A stretch of 64,000 bases of DNA from Qipengyuania aestuarii (GTDB lineage Bacteria; Pseudomonadota; Alphaproteobacteria; Sphingomonadales; Sphingomonadaceae), in the NCBI RefSeq assembly GCF_019711535.1, contig NZ_JAIGNP010000001.1, positions 620,001 through 684,000 on the forward strand. The letters run 5' to 3'. A program made the translations under genes and the position numbers. Positions 42,192-51,059 of this stretch are shown here, one piece after another (the first letter of the stretch is position 1; every line of letters begins with the position of its first letter). The notes under the pieces were generated by a model. That model was not told where the DNA came from. It was given only the letters and a program-made list of their open reading frames with translations, and searched no databases.

Positions 42192-42710
42192 TCAGCCGGC
42201 CGCCCGGCGGTTCCACGGCATCGCCCCCAGCAGATGGGCCATCCCGCACCAGCCGGTCGATCCGGCCAGCAGCAGGCCCGCGCCGACGAAGCCCGCAAGG
42301 CCGAAGAATGCAGGCGTCCACAGGAAGCCCAGGGTAACGCCCGTAAGGATCAGGATACCCGCCACGATCTGCACCTGGCGCATGATCTCGAGCGGCTGGC
42401 TCCTGTCGGCCAGCACCGGCTGCCCGTCCCGGCGCCAGCCGTCGATCCCGCCGCCGATCAGAAAGGCAGGTGCGCCCGCTGCGGCGGCGGAAAGGCGCGC
42501 GGCATTGGCATCGGTGCGCATGCCCGACTTGCAGTGGAAGATCACCGGCGTCTCGCCGTGCGGCAGGTCCTCGATCCGCTCGAGCGGCAGATTGGCAGCG
42601 CCCGGAATACGCTCGCGCGCATGTTCGTCCGCCGCTCGGATATCCACCAGCCTCGCCCCGGCATCGATCATGCGCGCGGCTTCGGCGGGAGTAAGGGAAA
42701 CACAGGTCAT
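42192..42710 (-). CDS. Rhodanese-DUF2892 membrane protein (YgaP-like)
   Basis: 172 residues. A cytoplasmic rhodanese domain with the active-site loop CKSGMRT (Cys60) is followed by a DUF2892-type membrane region of two helices (VQIVAGILILTGVTLGFL, FGLAGFVGAGLLLAG), ending CGMAHLLGAMPWN. YgaP-type proteins relay sulfane sulfur at the membrane, here probably feeding the persulfide dioxygenase encoded divergently. It starts 4 bp after the ArsR-type gene. Confidence 0.9.
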   Translation of the reverse strand: MTCVSLTPAEAARMIDAGARLVDIRAADEHARERIPGAANLPLERIEDLPHGETPVIFHCKSGMRTDANAARLSAAAAGAPAFLIGGGIDGWRRDGQPVLADRSQPLEIMRQVQIVAGILILTGVTLGFLWTPAFFGLAGFVGAGLLLAGSTGWCGMAHLLGAMPWNRRAAG

Positions 42711-42714
42711 TCGG

Positions 42715-43032
42715 TCAGTCCTTGCAATAAAGCTGGTACAGCAGCGCGAGCAGCGTCTCGACGCGCGGGTCGGCAATCGCGTACCACAGCATCTGGCTCT
42801 CACGCCTATAGGAGACGAGGCCCTCGTCGCGCATCCTTGCCAGATGCTGCGAACAGGCGGGCTGCGACAGGCCGACTTCACGGGCCAGATCGCTCGCCGT
42901 CATCTCGCCGTGCTCGACCAGCTTGCACAGCAGCATCAGGCGCCGGCCGTTGCCCATGGCCTTGAGCGTGCCCGCGACCATGCCCGCCTTGGCTTCGAAT
43001 GTTTTCAGATCCATCGAGTGCAGCATCGTCAC
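42715..43032 (-). CDS. ArsR-family persulfide-sensing repressor (BigR/SqrR-like)
   Basis: 105 residues. Winged helix: LMLLCKLVEHGEMTASDLAREVGLSQPACSQHLARMRDEGLVSYRR. Cys36 (LLCKL) and Cys103 (LYCKD) sit where BigR and SqrR carry the two cysteines that form a tetrasulfide on persulfide exposure; an extra Cys60 is in the recognition helix. It should repress both its own operon (rhodanese, TauE) and the divergent persulfide dioxygenase, and be released by sulfide or polysulfides. The gene order and the palindrome in the shared promoter support this. Confidence 0.88.
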   Translation of the reverse strand: MTMLHSMDLKTFEAKAGMVAGTLKAMGNGRRLMLLCKLVEHGEMTASDLAREVGLSQPACSQHLARMRDEGLVSYRRESQMLWYAIADPRVETLLALLYQLYCKD

Positions 43033-43045
43033 GCCTCCTTAAGCA

Positions 43046-43080
43046 CTTGCTTATTTAGCATACACTTATATATTAGCAAG
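43046..43080. promoter_or_regulatory. Inverted-repeat operator between bigR-like and blh-like genes
   Basis: Arms CTTGCTTAT (43046-43054) and ATTAGCAAG (43072-43080) form an AT-rich palindrome with one mismatch, around a 17-bp AT-rich centre. It sits exactly between the divergent regulator and dioxygenase genes, as expected for a BigR/SqrR box. Confidence 0.65.
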
Positions 43081-43099
43081 GCCTGATGGAGCGAAGAAT

Positions 43100-43972
43100 A
43101 TGACCAAGCCCGCGATCGAAGCCTTTTTCGACGAAGCGACCAATACAATCAGCTACCTGCTGGGAGATCCGGCGACGCGGAAGGCCGCGGTGATCGACCC
43201 GGTTCTCGATTTCGATCTTGCCAGCGGCGCAGCCGATACCCGGTCGGCCGAGCGCATCCTTGCCTTTGCGGAAGATGGCGGATGGCAGATCACAATGGTT
43301 CTGGAAACGCATGCCCATGCCGATCATCTTTCGGCAGCGCCCTTCATCAAAGCGCGGACCGGTGCCCGGATCGGGATCGGCGCGCGGATAAAGGATGTGC
43401 AGAAGATTTTCCGCCCGGTCTTTGCGATGGAGGATCTGGCGACCGACGGTTCCGACTTCGACCGCCTGTTCAAGGATGGGGAGCGATTTGCCATCGGCGA
43501 ACTGGAGGTGCGCGTCATGCATGTGCCCGGCCATACGCCCGCCGATGTCGCCTATCTGGTCGCCGATGCCGCCTTTGTCGGGGACACGCTGTTCATGCCC
43601 GATTTCGGCACCGCCCGGGCGGATTTCCCCGGCGGGGATGCGCGCACCCTCTACCGTTCGATCCACCGCCTGCTGGACCTTCCGCGCGAGACGCGCCTGT
43701 TCCTCTGCCACGATTACAAGGCGCCCGGCCGCGACGACTATCGCTGGGAAACCACCGTGGACGAACAGCTGCGCTCCAATGTGCACGTGGCGGAGGGCAT
43801 GGACGAGGACGGCTTCGTCGCCTTGCGGGAAAGCCGCGACAAGGGCCTGGCCGTGCCCAAGCTGCTGCTCCCCTCGATCCAGGTGAACATCCGCGCCGGC
43901 CGGTTCGAGGAAGCGCAGGATAACGGCGTCAACTATCTGCGCATCCCGGTGAAGTGGACGGGTGGCGTCTAG
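43100..43972 (+). CDS. Persulfide dioxygenase (ETHE1/Blh-type MBL-fold)
   Basis: 290 residues. A metallo-beta-lactamase fold with the HAHADH motif at 71-76, HVPGHTPADVAY near 140, FVGDTLFMPDFGTAR near 160 and FLCHDYK near 195, as in Blh/ETHE1. These mononuclear iron enzymes oxidise glutathione persulfide to sulfite, protecting respiration from sulfide. It is divergent from the sensor gene, as in the bigR-blh arrangement of plant-associated bacteria. The sulfite formed could leave via the TauE permease. Confidence 0.9.
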   Translation: MTKPAIEAFFDEATNTISYLLGDPATRKAAVIDPVLDFDLASGAADTRSAERILAFAEDGGWQITMVLETHAHADHLSAAPFIKARTGARIGIGARIKDVQKIFRPVFAMEDLATDGSDFDRLFKDGERFAIGELEVRVMHVPGHTPADVAYLVADAAFVGDTLFMPDFGTARADFPGGDARTLYRSIHRLLDLPRETRLFLCHDYKAPGRDDYRWETTVDEQLRSNVHVAEGMDEDGFVALRESRDKGLAVPKLLLPSIQVNIRAGRFEEAQDNGVNYLRIPVKWTGGV

Positions 43973-44131
43973 CCTGCCGTGGCAGTCGGTCGAACTTGAG
44001 AATTGCGGGCTGATATCCTCGATTGAGAATGATTATAGGGAGTCCTTCGCGGACTGACTGCGAAATGTAAGTCAGCTGCGGCACCTGCCGGATCGAACCG
44101 CCCCTTCCGCGGGTCCTCGGTTGCTGCGCCG

Positions 44132-46513
44132 TCAGTCTTGTGCAAACGGAAGGGTTTCTTCGCGGCCTTTGGGAAAGGTGAAGAGAAAGCTGGGCCGGAA
44201 AAGACCGCCGATGCCGATTTCGTTGATGCCATCGCGGCGTTCGATGTGAATTGCGAGAATGTTGTCACTCCCAGGCACCATTTGGTCCGTGAGATCGAAG
44301 ATGGCGGGCTTTGAAAATTGCCTCCCGCTCGATCCGACGAGTTGCCCATTCAGCCATACGGTTGCCTTATCATCGAAGCTGCCCAGAAACAGCGCCAGCT
44401 GCTCGCCATTCATGTTGTCCGGTAGTGGAATCCTATGGCGGTACCAGACCGAGCCACCTGGACTTGTGAGGCGCTGCGCATCCCAAGTGGTGGAGAAAGT
44501 GCTGGTCGGTGAGAAAGCCGTTTCGTCGGTCTGCATTCGGTCAAAGTGCAGCCGAAGCCCCTCGGCACGCGAAGCGAACGCAGTTTGAAGCTGGTCGGGA
44601 AGCGGCCCAAAGAAGCCGTAAGGAGCGACTGTGTATTCAACGGCCGTATCGACGAACGGCCTTATGAAGCGATCAAGATATTGTGGACCTTCTTTCGCAG
44701 CTATGTCGCTATTTTGGTCATAAGCTTGCTGCCAGACATCGCCCATGCCTTCGAACGCCAATTTTGCGGCGGGGAAGTCGAAGCGCATTGTGGCCTCGTG
44801 ATAATCCAGGAAGCGGTCGAGAATTTCGATCGCCGGACGGAAATGGGCGATTCGGGTCCTTTGATCCGCGGTGCGCGCCTTGCGCATCGCCTCCCTCATG
44901 TCGCGTTTTGCAGCCACCACGAACTGACGGTCGAAGATGAGCGGAATCGCATGATAGGAACCAGCCTCCTGTCCGGCGGCATGCTGCCTTTCGGCAAGGC
45001 GCAGGAAATAGTCCTCCATAGCGGGAGCTCCAGCCCCAAAGCTCTTCACGCAATATTCGTGGAGCAGATCTTTCCAGTCGCGGGATGAATCCCATGCCAG
45101 TTTGGCGAACATCCAATCGCTCGGACCATTGATCCCCCATGCCTTGGTCGCTTCGACATTCAAGCCGATCAACCCCATGCGCTGGTAAAACGGCAGTTCC
45201 TCTCCCCAAATCCGGACCTTGGTATAGGGAAGAATGTTTTCGGCCAAATTCCAGTTGTAGCCCCGATACAGGAGGGGGTTGCCCTGTTTGGCGGACAGGA
45301 CGGCCCATTGTTCTACCACCTCACGATAGCGGCCTTGGCTCCGAGAGGTATCGTCAACTACCGAGTGGTAGCGCGAAAAATTGATCGGCGCGAAAATCTG
45401 CACCAGCCTGGGATGCGGCCTGTAGCGTTGCGGATATCCGGCATGTGCGCCGTAGGAATAGTAGCCGAGGTAGACATTGGGGTATTCCTCCCCCAACGCA
45501 GCGAAAATGCGGTTTGCGAGCAGGACCATCTGTTCGGTTTGATCCATGACGCCCGACGCAGCATCCACCGTACCGGACCCAACCGCAAGCGCCTCGGGCG
45601 TTTCCGAAAAGCCTACGCCATCCGCCGGTCCTATGGGAAACCCGACCTTTCTGTCCTTGGCCCATCCCTTCTTGGCGAAGACCTCCCGGATGTCCTGTGC
45701 CATCAATTCGATAACCAGCGGATGGGTGCTTTCAATTTGCGGCCCGAGACGCTTCAGTTCTCCGCTGGCATCACGGCGCAAAGCGTACATGGTCGGGTCT
45801 TCATCGAATTGCGCTTGGTGTTTCCTGATGAACTCTTGCCAGTAATGACCTTCGGTCTGCTTTGCGACTGGTTCGAACGTACCGCCCCTTTGTCGACGCA
45901 TCCACTGCTGAAAGCGCTCTTTCTCGGTCATGGAAACGAGTTTTTGTCCGCCTCGATACCAGAGTTTCCGCATCGCGAAATCGGGGACCTGCGTTTCATC
46001 CATCTGCGGCAACGAAACAGTATCGCGTTGCGGGATTATCTCGCCGATCACACCCGGCATCACCCACTCGCAGCCCACCTTTTCCAACAGAGCATATACT
46101 CCCAGCAGGACCGCTGCCTCGCTTTCCCCGCCGATCAAGAGCTGGTCGCCCCGCGTCATGAGCCTAAAGGCTTCGCCGGACTCGCTTTTCTTCGTGGGAA
46201 TAGCGCCCAGCTTCCGGGCCAGCGTCCCGAGGACGATCGCAGGACCGCGAACCTGCTCCACGTTGTTGGTTAGTATGACTTCAAGCTGCGCCCCCGACAT
46301 TTTCAGCAAATGATAATTGAGCTCTTCGACAGCGGTTTCGAGCGGCGGTATCGAATCGTGGCCAGCGGCCTCTGCCTTGTTCCCCGGTGCCAGATATATA
46401 CGGGCAACTGGCCGTCCTTCGTCCACCAAAGTCTGCGCAGCGGCAGGGATAGCCCAACTGAGAAAGCAGACAGATAGAGCTAAGAAAATTCCTCGAACAA
46501 TCATGAATTGCAT
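44132..46513 (-). CDS. Secreted DUF4838 glycoside-hydrolase-like protein
   Basis: 793 residues. A signal peptide (MIVRGIFLALSVCFLSWAIPAAAQ) leads to an alpha-glucuronidase-like N-terminal domain (AVEELNYHLLKMSGAQLEVIL), then the DUF4838 module with YLGYYSYGAHAGYPQR and WNLAENILPY, and a C-terminal beta-sandwich that looks like a GH2-type carbohydrate-binding domain (WYRHRIPLPDNMNGEQLALFLG). It probably acts on glycans in the periplasm or outside the cell. Start uncertain: ATG 46513 or 46504. The gene is somewhat more AT-rich than its neighbours. It is divergent from an exported ADP-ribosylglycohydrolase-like gene. Confidence 0.82.
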   Translation of the reverse strand: MQFMIVRGIFLALSVCFLSWAIPAAAQTLVDEGRPVARIYLAPGNKAEAAGHDSIPPLETAVEELNYHLLKMSGAQLEVILTNNVEQVRGPAIVLGTLARKLGAIPTKKSESGEAFRLMTRGDQLLIGGESEAAVLLGVYALLEKVGCEWVMPGVIGEIIPQRDTVSLPQMDETQVPDFAMRKLWYRGGQKLVSMTEKERFQQWMRRQRGGTFEPVAKQTEGHYWQEFIRKHQAQFDEDPTMYALRRDASGELKRLGPQIESTHPLVIELMAQDIREVFAKKGWAKDRKVGFPIGPADGVGFSETPEALAVGSGTVDAASGVMDQTEQMVLLANRIFAALGEEYPNVYLGYYSYGAHAGYPQRYRPHPRLVQIFAPINFSRYHSVVDDTSRSQGRYREVVEQWAVLSAKQGNPLLYRGYNWNLAENILPYTKVRIWGEELPFYQRMGLIGLNVEATKAWGINGPSDWMFAKLAWDSSRDWKDLLHEYCVKSFGAGAPAMEDYFLRLAERQHAAGQEAGSYHAIPLIFDRQFVVAAKRDMREAMRKARTADQRTRIAHFRPAIEILDRFLDYHEATMRFDFPAAKLAFEGMGDVWQQAYDQNSDIAAKEGPQYLDRFIRPFVDTAVEYTVAPYGFFGPLPDQLQTAFASRAEGLRLHFDRMQTDETAFSPTSTFSTTWDAQRLTSPGGSVWYRHRIPLPDNMNGEQLALFLGSFDDKATVWLNGQLVGSSGRQFSKPAIFDLTDQMVPGSDNILAIHIERRDGINEIGIGGLFRPSFLFTFPKGREETLPFAQD

Positions 46514-46771
46514 TGTGAGCGGCGGCCCATCAGAATGCAATGCTAGCAAGCGGAGACTGGGCACCCGGTATGTTCGCATATCAAGGCTGCGTCGGATACG
46601 AAGTTCGATCACCTCAATCTATCCCAATCTAAATCTGCGCAACCAATGTGAACGATCACAACTCGGCCTTTCCGACTTGAATTCAGTCCGCTACACCGCC
46701 GCGCAACAATGGGAGGGCGATCAAGGTGCAGGCGCGAAACGCCGCCCATCGCCCTGTGGAGGAGAGAGATT

Positions 46772-48130
46772 TTGCGCCGACTGATGCTGCCCGCCCTGCC
46801 CCTGCTTCTGGCCGCCTGCGCCACCACTGGCACTGCTCCTTCCCCGCACAGCGCGGCTACGGCGCAAACCGCCACGCTGGAAATCGACCGGGCCGCCTAT
46901 GCCCGCCGAATGGAAGGTTTCTGGCTGGGGCAGAGCATCGCCAACTGGACCGGCCTCGTCACCGAAATGGACAAGATCGGCGGCGAAGGGCCGCATGGCG
47001 AATTCTACACGCGCGAGGACTGGGGCCAGCCCGACCAGCCCAGCATCTTCGATCCCGGCAAGCCCAGCCCGATCTCGCCGACCATCGATTTCGTGCTGCG
47101 CGCGCCGGGCGAAAGCTGGGGCGCGGATGACGATACCGATATCGAATATATCTATCAGGACGCGCTGCTGAAGCACCGGACCAGCATTCTGACGCCGCAG
47201 CAGATCCGCCAGGCGTGGATCGACCATATCTATGACGAGACCAAGCCCACCCCCTATGGCACGGACGAGACGGGCTATCAGAACTATCTCTGGGTCTCCA
47301 ACCAGCGGGCGCATGAACTGATGCTGGCGGGGACGCTGCCTCCCGAGACCTCCGACCCCGCGCTCAACGAGCATTGGGAAATGATCGACGCCCAGCTTTC
47401 GACCGAGATCTTCGGCCTGTTCGCGCCGGGCCGCCCCGATGTGGCGCTGCGCATGGCCGATCTGCCGATCCGCACCGCCGCGCGCGGCGAGGCGGCGGAC
47501 ATCGCGCGTTTCCACGTCGCGCTTCATGCCTTGTCCGCCCGGGTCGATCCCGCGCGCCCGCTGGGGCCGCAGCTGCGCGCCATCGCCAAAGAGGCCAGCC
47601 GCGTGCTGCCCGAAGGCGAATATCCGCTGGCCATGTACCGCTTCGTGCTCGCCAAGTATGAAAGCGGCGCCAGCTGGGAAGAAGCGCGCGATGCGGTTTA
47701 CCGGCGCTATCAGGTCGAGATGCAGGACGGCTACGACATCTCGGCGCGCGGGCTCTATTGCAACGGCTGCTTTGCGGGCGGGATCAACTTCGCCGCCGGG
47801 CTGGTCAGCTATTTCTACGGCGAGGGCGATCTGCGCGACACGATCCGCATCGGCACGCTGGCGGGCTGGGATTCGGACAATCCCACCGCCACCTGGGGCG
47901 GGCTGATCGGCTCGATCATGGGCCGCGCGGCAATCGAGGAGGCGTTCGGCATGCCGCTGTCGGGCAGTTTCCACATCCACCGCACGCGCAAGGGCTTCCC
48001 GAACGACGGTAATGACTATTTCGCCGCCATGGGCGAACGCAGCCTCGAAATCGTGGACCGCGCCGTGACCGAGGAAGCCGGCGGCAGCATCGACCGCGCA
48101 AGTAACCGCTGGATCATCCCGCAGCCCTGA
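46772..48130 (+). CDS. Exported ADP-ribosylglycohydrolase-family lipoprotein
   Basis: 452 residues, starting at TTG 46772 with GGAGGAG 9 nt upstream; the ATG 46784 lacks a spaced site. Lipobox LLLAAC gives a lipoprotein. The DraG/ARH fold is recognised by ADDDTDIEYIYQDALL near residue 124, CNGCFAGGINFAAGLVSYFYG, and WDSDNPTATWGGLIGSIMGRAA near 372, with Asp residues for the metal site. Cytoplasmic ARH enzymes remove ADP-ribose from proteins, but exported members are typical of polysaccharide-utilisation loci, where their substrate is unclear. The divergent DUF4838 protein favours a glycan role. Confidence 0.85.
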   Translation: MRRLMLPALPLLLAACATTGTAPSPHSAATAQTATLEIDRAAYARRMEGFWLGQSIANWTGLVTEMDKIGGEGPHGEFYTREDWGQPDQPSIFDPGKPSPISPTIDFVLRAPGESWGADDDTDIEYIYQDALLKHRTSILTPQQIRQAWIDHIYDETKPTPYGTDETGYQNYLWVSNQRAHELMLAGTLPPETSDPALNEHWEMIDAQLSTEIFGLFAPGRPDVALRMADLPIRTAARGEAADIARFHVALHALSARVDPARPLGPQLRAIAKEASRVLPEGEYPLAMYRFVLAKYESGASWEEARDAVYRRYQVEMQDGYDISARGLYCNGCFAGGINFAAGLVSYFYGEGDLRDTIRIGTLAGWDSDNPTATWGGLIGSIMGRAAIEEAFGMPLSGSFHIHRTRKGFPNDGNDYFAAMGERSLEIVDRAVTEEAGGSIDRASNRWIIPQP

Positions 48131-48320
48131 CGAGCGTTTGTCTCACCCGTAGCGCTGGGGAAGCCAACAAGATTGCGGCAAATGCCCGGTGCCAGCAATA
48201 CTCTTGCGTTTACTGCAAGCAACACGAGATTTTTTGCACTTGCGAAGAATCATGCTGCACTGCACAATCATCATGTCTTGGGAGGCCGCTCACCCTAATC
48301 ACTCTGTTTGGAGAACGATT

Positions 48321-48626
48321 ATGCGCCGCCTGCTTATCCCTGCCCTGGCTTCGGCCATGTGCCTTTCCGCCGCTCCTTCGAGCGCCGCGCCAAACGAGAT
48401 CGAAGTACGCATCTCCCACGCGGATCTCGACCTGTCGAACCCCGCCCATTTCGAGGAGGTCCGCACCCGGATCGCCGACGCCGCAAAGCGCGCCTGCGAA
48501 GTACGGACTTCGGTCACCACCTCGGGACGGATCGTCGACAAGGAATGCGTCGCCGACGTGACCGAGAAGGCGCTCGCCCAACTCGAAAGCCGCCGCGCCC
48601 GTCAACTGGCCTACAACGCGCGCTGA
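48321..48626 (+). CDS. UrcA family protein
   Basis: 101 residues with a signal peptide ending SSAAPNE. It has the UrcA pattern VRISHADLDLSNPAHFEEVRTRIADAAKRACEV, with a conserved Cys pair (ACEV, ECVAD). UrcA proteins are small periplasmic proteins, mostly of unknown function, found in Caulobacterales and Sphingomonadales. It is followed by a strong terminator. Upstream 190 bp shows no other gene. Confidence 0.85.
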   Translation: MRRLLIPALASAMCLSAAPSSAAPNEIEVRISHADLDLSNPAHFEEVRTRIADAAKRACEVRTSVTTSGRIVDKECVADVTEKALAQLESRRARQLAYNAR

Positions 48627-48643
48627 CCCTTACACCACACCAG

Positions 48644-48672
48644 AAAACCGGGCCTTCGCGCCCGGTTTTTTG
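48644..48672 (+). terminator. Rho-independent terminator of urcA
   Basis: Perfect 10-bp stem AAAACCGGGC / GCCCGGTTTT with loop CTTCGC, followed by TT, at the end of the UrcA gene. It is the clearest intrinsic terminator in the window. Confidence 0.9.
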
Positions 48673-49257
48673 TGTGCGTGACCGAAGTTCGCATCCTGGC
48701 TTGCACGCCCATCCGGTTGACACCGACAGGCGGCAAAACAAAAACTCGGCCATCCTAGAACACGCCCGCATTTCTGCCGCTTTTGGCTTTTGTGTCGCAC
48801 GCTTTGTGTCAACTTCCAGCCGCACCGACATTTCCTCCCGAATTCCGTGCCGACCGCACCTTAAAACCTCCTCTCTCGCCGGGCGATTCCCACGGTGGTG
48901 GCAGAAAGCGAGCCTGTAGGAAAACGAAAGGCGCGTGGCCTGAGGAAGCCGCTTACGAATAGGATTCATAGTTGCGTCGAGCAGCTGTGAAGCTGTGGAA
49001 TGCAAATCAGATACCGACTTTGCCGACTACCTCATCGAGGCTGAGACCGTATATGCGGTTCTTCACCGTGCCGCGGCTCCGCGAGAAAGCGCTGACCGTC
49101 AGTCACGAACTTCGCTCCTAAGTGAAAGTCTAAGGCACTGGTGGTCAGCAGCCGGGCCATCAGATGCCCATGAGCTTTTGGAACCCCGCCAGCACGGCCA
49201 AAACGTCAAGAGGTGGTGTAGAAAGCGGATCATCCACTTCTTAACGCTTGAAGCACT
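48673..49257. other. Long stretch without a credible gene
   Basis: About 585 bp between the UrcA terminator and the TbpB-like gene. Open frames exist (for example an 88-codon frame on the plus strand, 48995-49261) but none has a convincing start, codon bias or recognisable motif, and it overlaps the end of the next gene. No repeats or structured RNA were recognised. It could be a decayed gene. Confidence 0.5.
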
Positions 49258-50238
49258 CTAGATATCAGTCCCATCACTATCTCCCGTTATCTTGCCAACA
49301 ACTTGCTCATCCGTGGGGTGTTGCAGGCTGTAGATAATGCCCAACTCTTCCCCCTTCGGCCCGAAAAAGGCCCCTCCGAATGAGCCAGTGTATTGGGAAT
49401 TAGTGCTCTCTATCGTGCCTGAGATGCGGTTCGTGTCAGCGTCATAGGTGCCATTTAAAATCACGCTGATCTTGATAGGCTCATTTCCGTTAGCTGCCGA
49501 TACCTGTTCGAGATAGACAGGGACCGAGAAGGTCGAAGAAGCAAAATCAATCGATAACGCGGCATCATCAGATGTTCCCGGCTGGCTGGCGGCAAACAGT
49601 CCGCCTGCACCATCCCTGGTCGGGGAGGTAGATGACCCAGTTAATCGATATGTCTTACTTCCGGACGCGGGAAGATCGCTGATCTGCGTAAAACTTCCTC
49701 CGACGCCATACCGATCCTTTAAAACGCGGCGACCTGTACCATCTGTCAGATCGTACTCCTGCTCGTGGACGGCGGCGAACATATAGGTATAGCTTTCCAT
49801 CTTTGTGATGGTGAAGGCATCCGATCTATAGGGATTGGACATGGTTTTGTACCATTGCCGCCCATTGTCTACACTGCTGCCGAGGTTAGCTGATTCGAAG
49901 AGCACATCTTCAGTACCATAGCGAAGTGTGATATTTTCAGCGGTTGCATTCCAGAGGGCACTTTTGTCGATTGCCCGGTCATCGCGCGCGAAGCTGACGC
50001 TTTGCCTAGCGAACCTGCCATTCTCGATCACACCGGCCTGTTGCAATTCAACGGTCAGGAGAAAATTCTGAAAATCCGCGTCGAAATTGAATACCGGATC
50101 GTAGGATGGAGATGCGACGGGCGGAGGGGTCGGGCTCGGCGTTGATACAGGCGGTGCTGTCGGCGTGCTAGCCTCGCCACCACCGCATGCCGTTAAAGTC
50201 GCCACTGCTGCCGCGCTCAGTAAATATGTAATCTTCAT
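49258..50238 (-). CDS. Lipoprotein with TbpB-like beta-barrel C-terminus
   Basis: 326 residues, ATG 50238 with AGGGGGT. Lipobox TLTACG, then a Pro/Thr/Ser-rich linker (TPTAPPVSTPSPTPPPVASP) typical of surface lipoproteins. The C-terminal segment ISGTIESTNSQYTGSFGGAF followed by GPKGEELGIIY is the signature of transferrin-binding-protein-like and Slam-exported surface lipoproteins. This suggests display on the outer face of the outer membrane and a ligand-binding role. No Slam or TonB partner was seen in the window. Confidence 0.72.
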   Translation of the reverse strand: MKITYLLSAAAVATLTACGGGEASTPTAPPVSTPSPTPPPVASPSYDPVFNFDADFQNFLLTVELQQAGVIENGRFARQSVSFARDDRAIDKSALWNATAENITLRYGTEDVLFESANLGSSVDNGRQWYKTMSNPYRSDAFTITKMESYTYMFAAVHEQEYDLTDGTGRRVLKDRYGVGGSFTQISDLPASGSKTYRLTGSSTSPTRDGAGGLFAASQPGTSDDAALSIDFASSTFSVPVYLEQVSAANGNEPIKISVILNGTYDADTNRISGTIESTNSQYTGSFGGAFFGPKGEELGIIYSLQHPTDEQVVGKITGDSDGTDI

Positions 50239-50549
50239 CGTGACCCCCTGTATTTGAAAGCCACAATTATCGGCGGAAACCAAACATATAGTAAATGCCA
50301 CCAACTAGCTCTGGGCGAGGCGGTCGACCGTTCTAAGAAGCTGTTTTCGTTTTGATCCGAGAAGCGACCGAACGAACGTGATTAAGGTCGCTAGCAGAAT
50401 GTCTGCTTTCATCCTTTAGCCACGCCGCAGCAGACATCCGCTCCGCCCGCTGCTCCCACTTACGCCCTCCCGCCCCGCGCTGCCGCCCATAATCCCGCCA
50501 AAGCCCGAAACATGTTGAAGCCATCGCGCCGCCCTTTCATAGCGCGCTG
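50239..50549. other. Intergenic stretch with two tandem hairpins
   Basis: About 310 bp before aroQ. Two inverted repeats sit next to each other: AGCGACC / GGTCGCT (50363-50369, 50386-50392) and AGCAGA-ATG-TCTGCT (50393-50407). A 63-codon minus-strand frame here has no supporting signals. A structured RNA or a degenerate repeat is possible. Confidence 0.4.
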
Positions 50550-50984
50550 ATGACCGACACCGTATTCGTCCTCAACGGCCCCAATCTCAACCTCCTCGGC
50601 CAGCGCGAGCCGGAGATCTACGGGCACCAGACGCTCGCCGATATCGAGGAGATGCTGGCGCAGCAGGCCGAAGAGCTGGGGCTGGCGATCAGTTTCCACC
50701 AGACCAATCACGAAGGCCAGCTGATCGACTGGCTGCATGACGCCAACCGGCAGGAAGCCCGCGCGGTGCTGCTGAACGCGGCGGCGTATACCCACACCTC
50801 GATCGCGCTGCTCGATGCGATCAAGGCGATCGAGGTGCCGGTGATCGAGGTTCACCTCTCCGATCCGGAGACGCGCGAGGAATTTCGCCACCTGTCCTAT
50901 GTCGGGATGGCCGCCGCAGATTGCGTGAAAGGCCTCGGCGCGCGCAGCTATTCCGTAGCGTTGGAGAAGGCCGCGGCTCTCTAA
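50550..50984 (+). CDS. aroQ: 3-dehydroquinate dehydratase, type II
   Basis: 144 residues, the standard dodecameric type II enzyme of the shikimate pathway. Marks include FVLNGPNLNLLGQREPEIYG with the catalytic Tyr, SFHQTNHEGQLIDWLHDA, LNAAAYTHTSIALLDAI, and the catalytic His in IEVHLSDPETRE. It is 76 bp upstream of accB and co-directional, an order common in Alphaproteobacteria. Confidence 0.95.
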   Translation: MTDTVFVLNGPNLNLLGQREPEIYGHQTLADIEEMLAQQAEELGLAISFHQTNHEGQLIDWLHDANRQEARAVLLNAAAYTHTSIALLDAIKAIEVPVIEVHLSDPETREEFRHLSYVGMAAADCVKGLGARSYSVALEKAAAL

Positions 50985-51059
50985 AACCCCGCCCTGCCCC
51001 TTGTCTTGCGCGGCGAGCGGTAGCATAGGCGCGGGCGAAAACTAACAAGGGACCATTTC

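Noticed and set aside
48995..49261. 88-codon plus-strand frame before the TbpB-like gene
   Set aside because: It overlaps the end of the minus-strand lipoprotein gene, has no ribosome-binding site and shows no recognisable motif.
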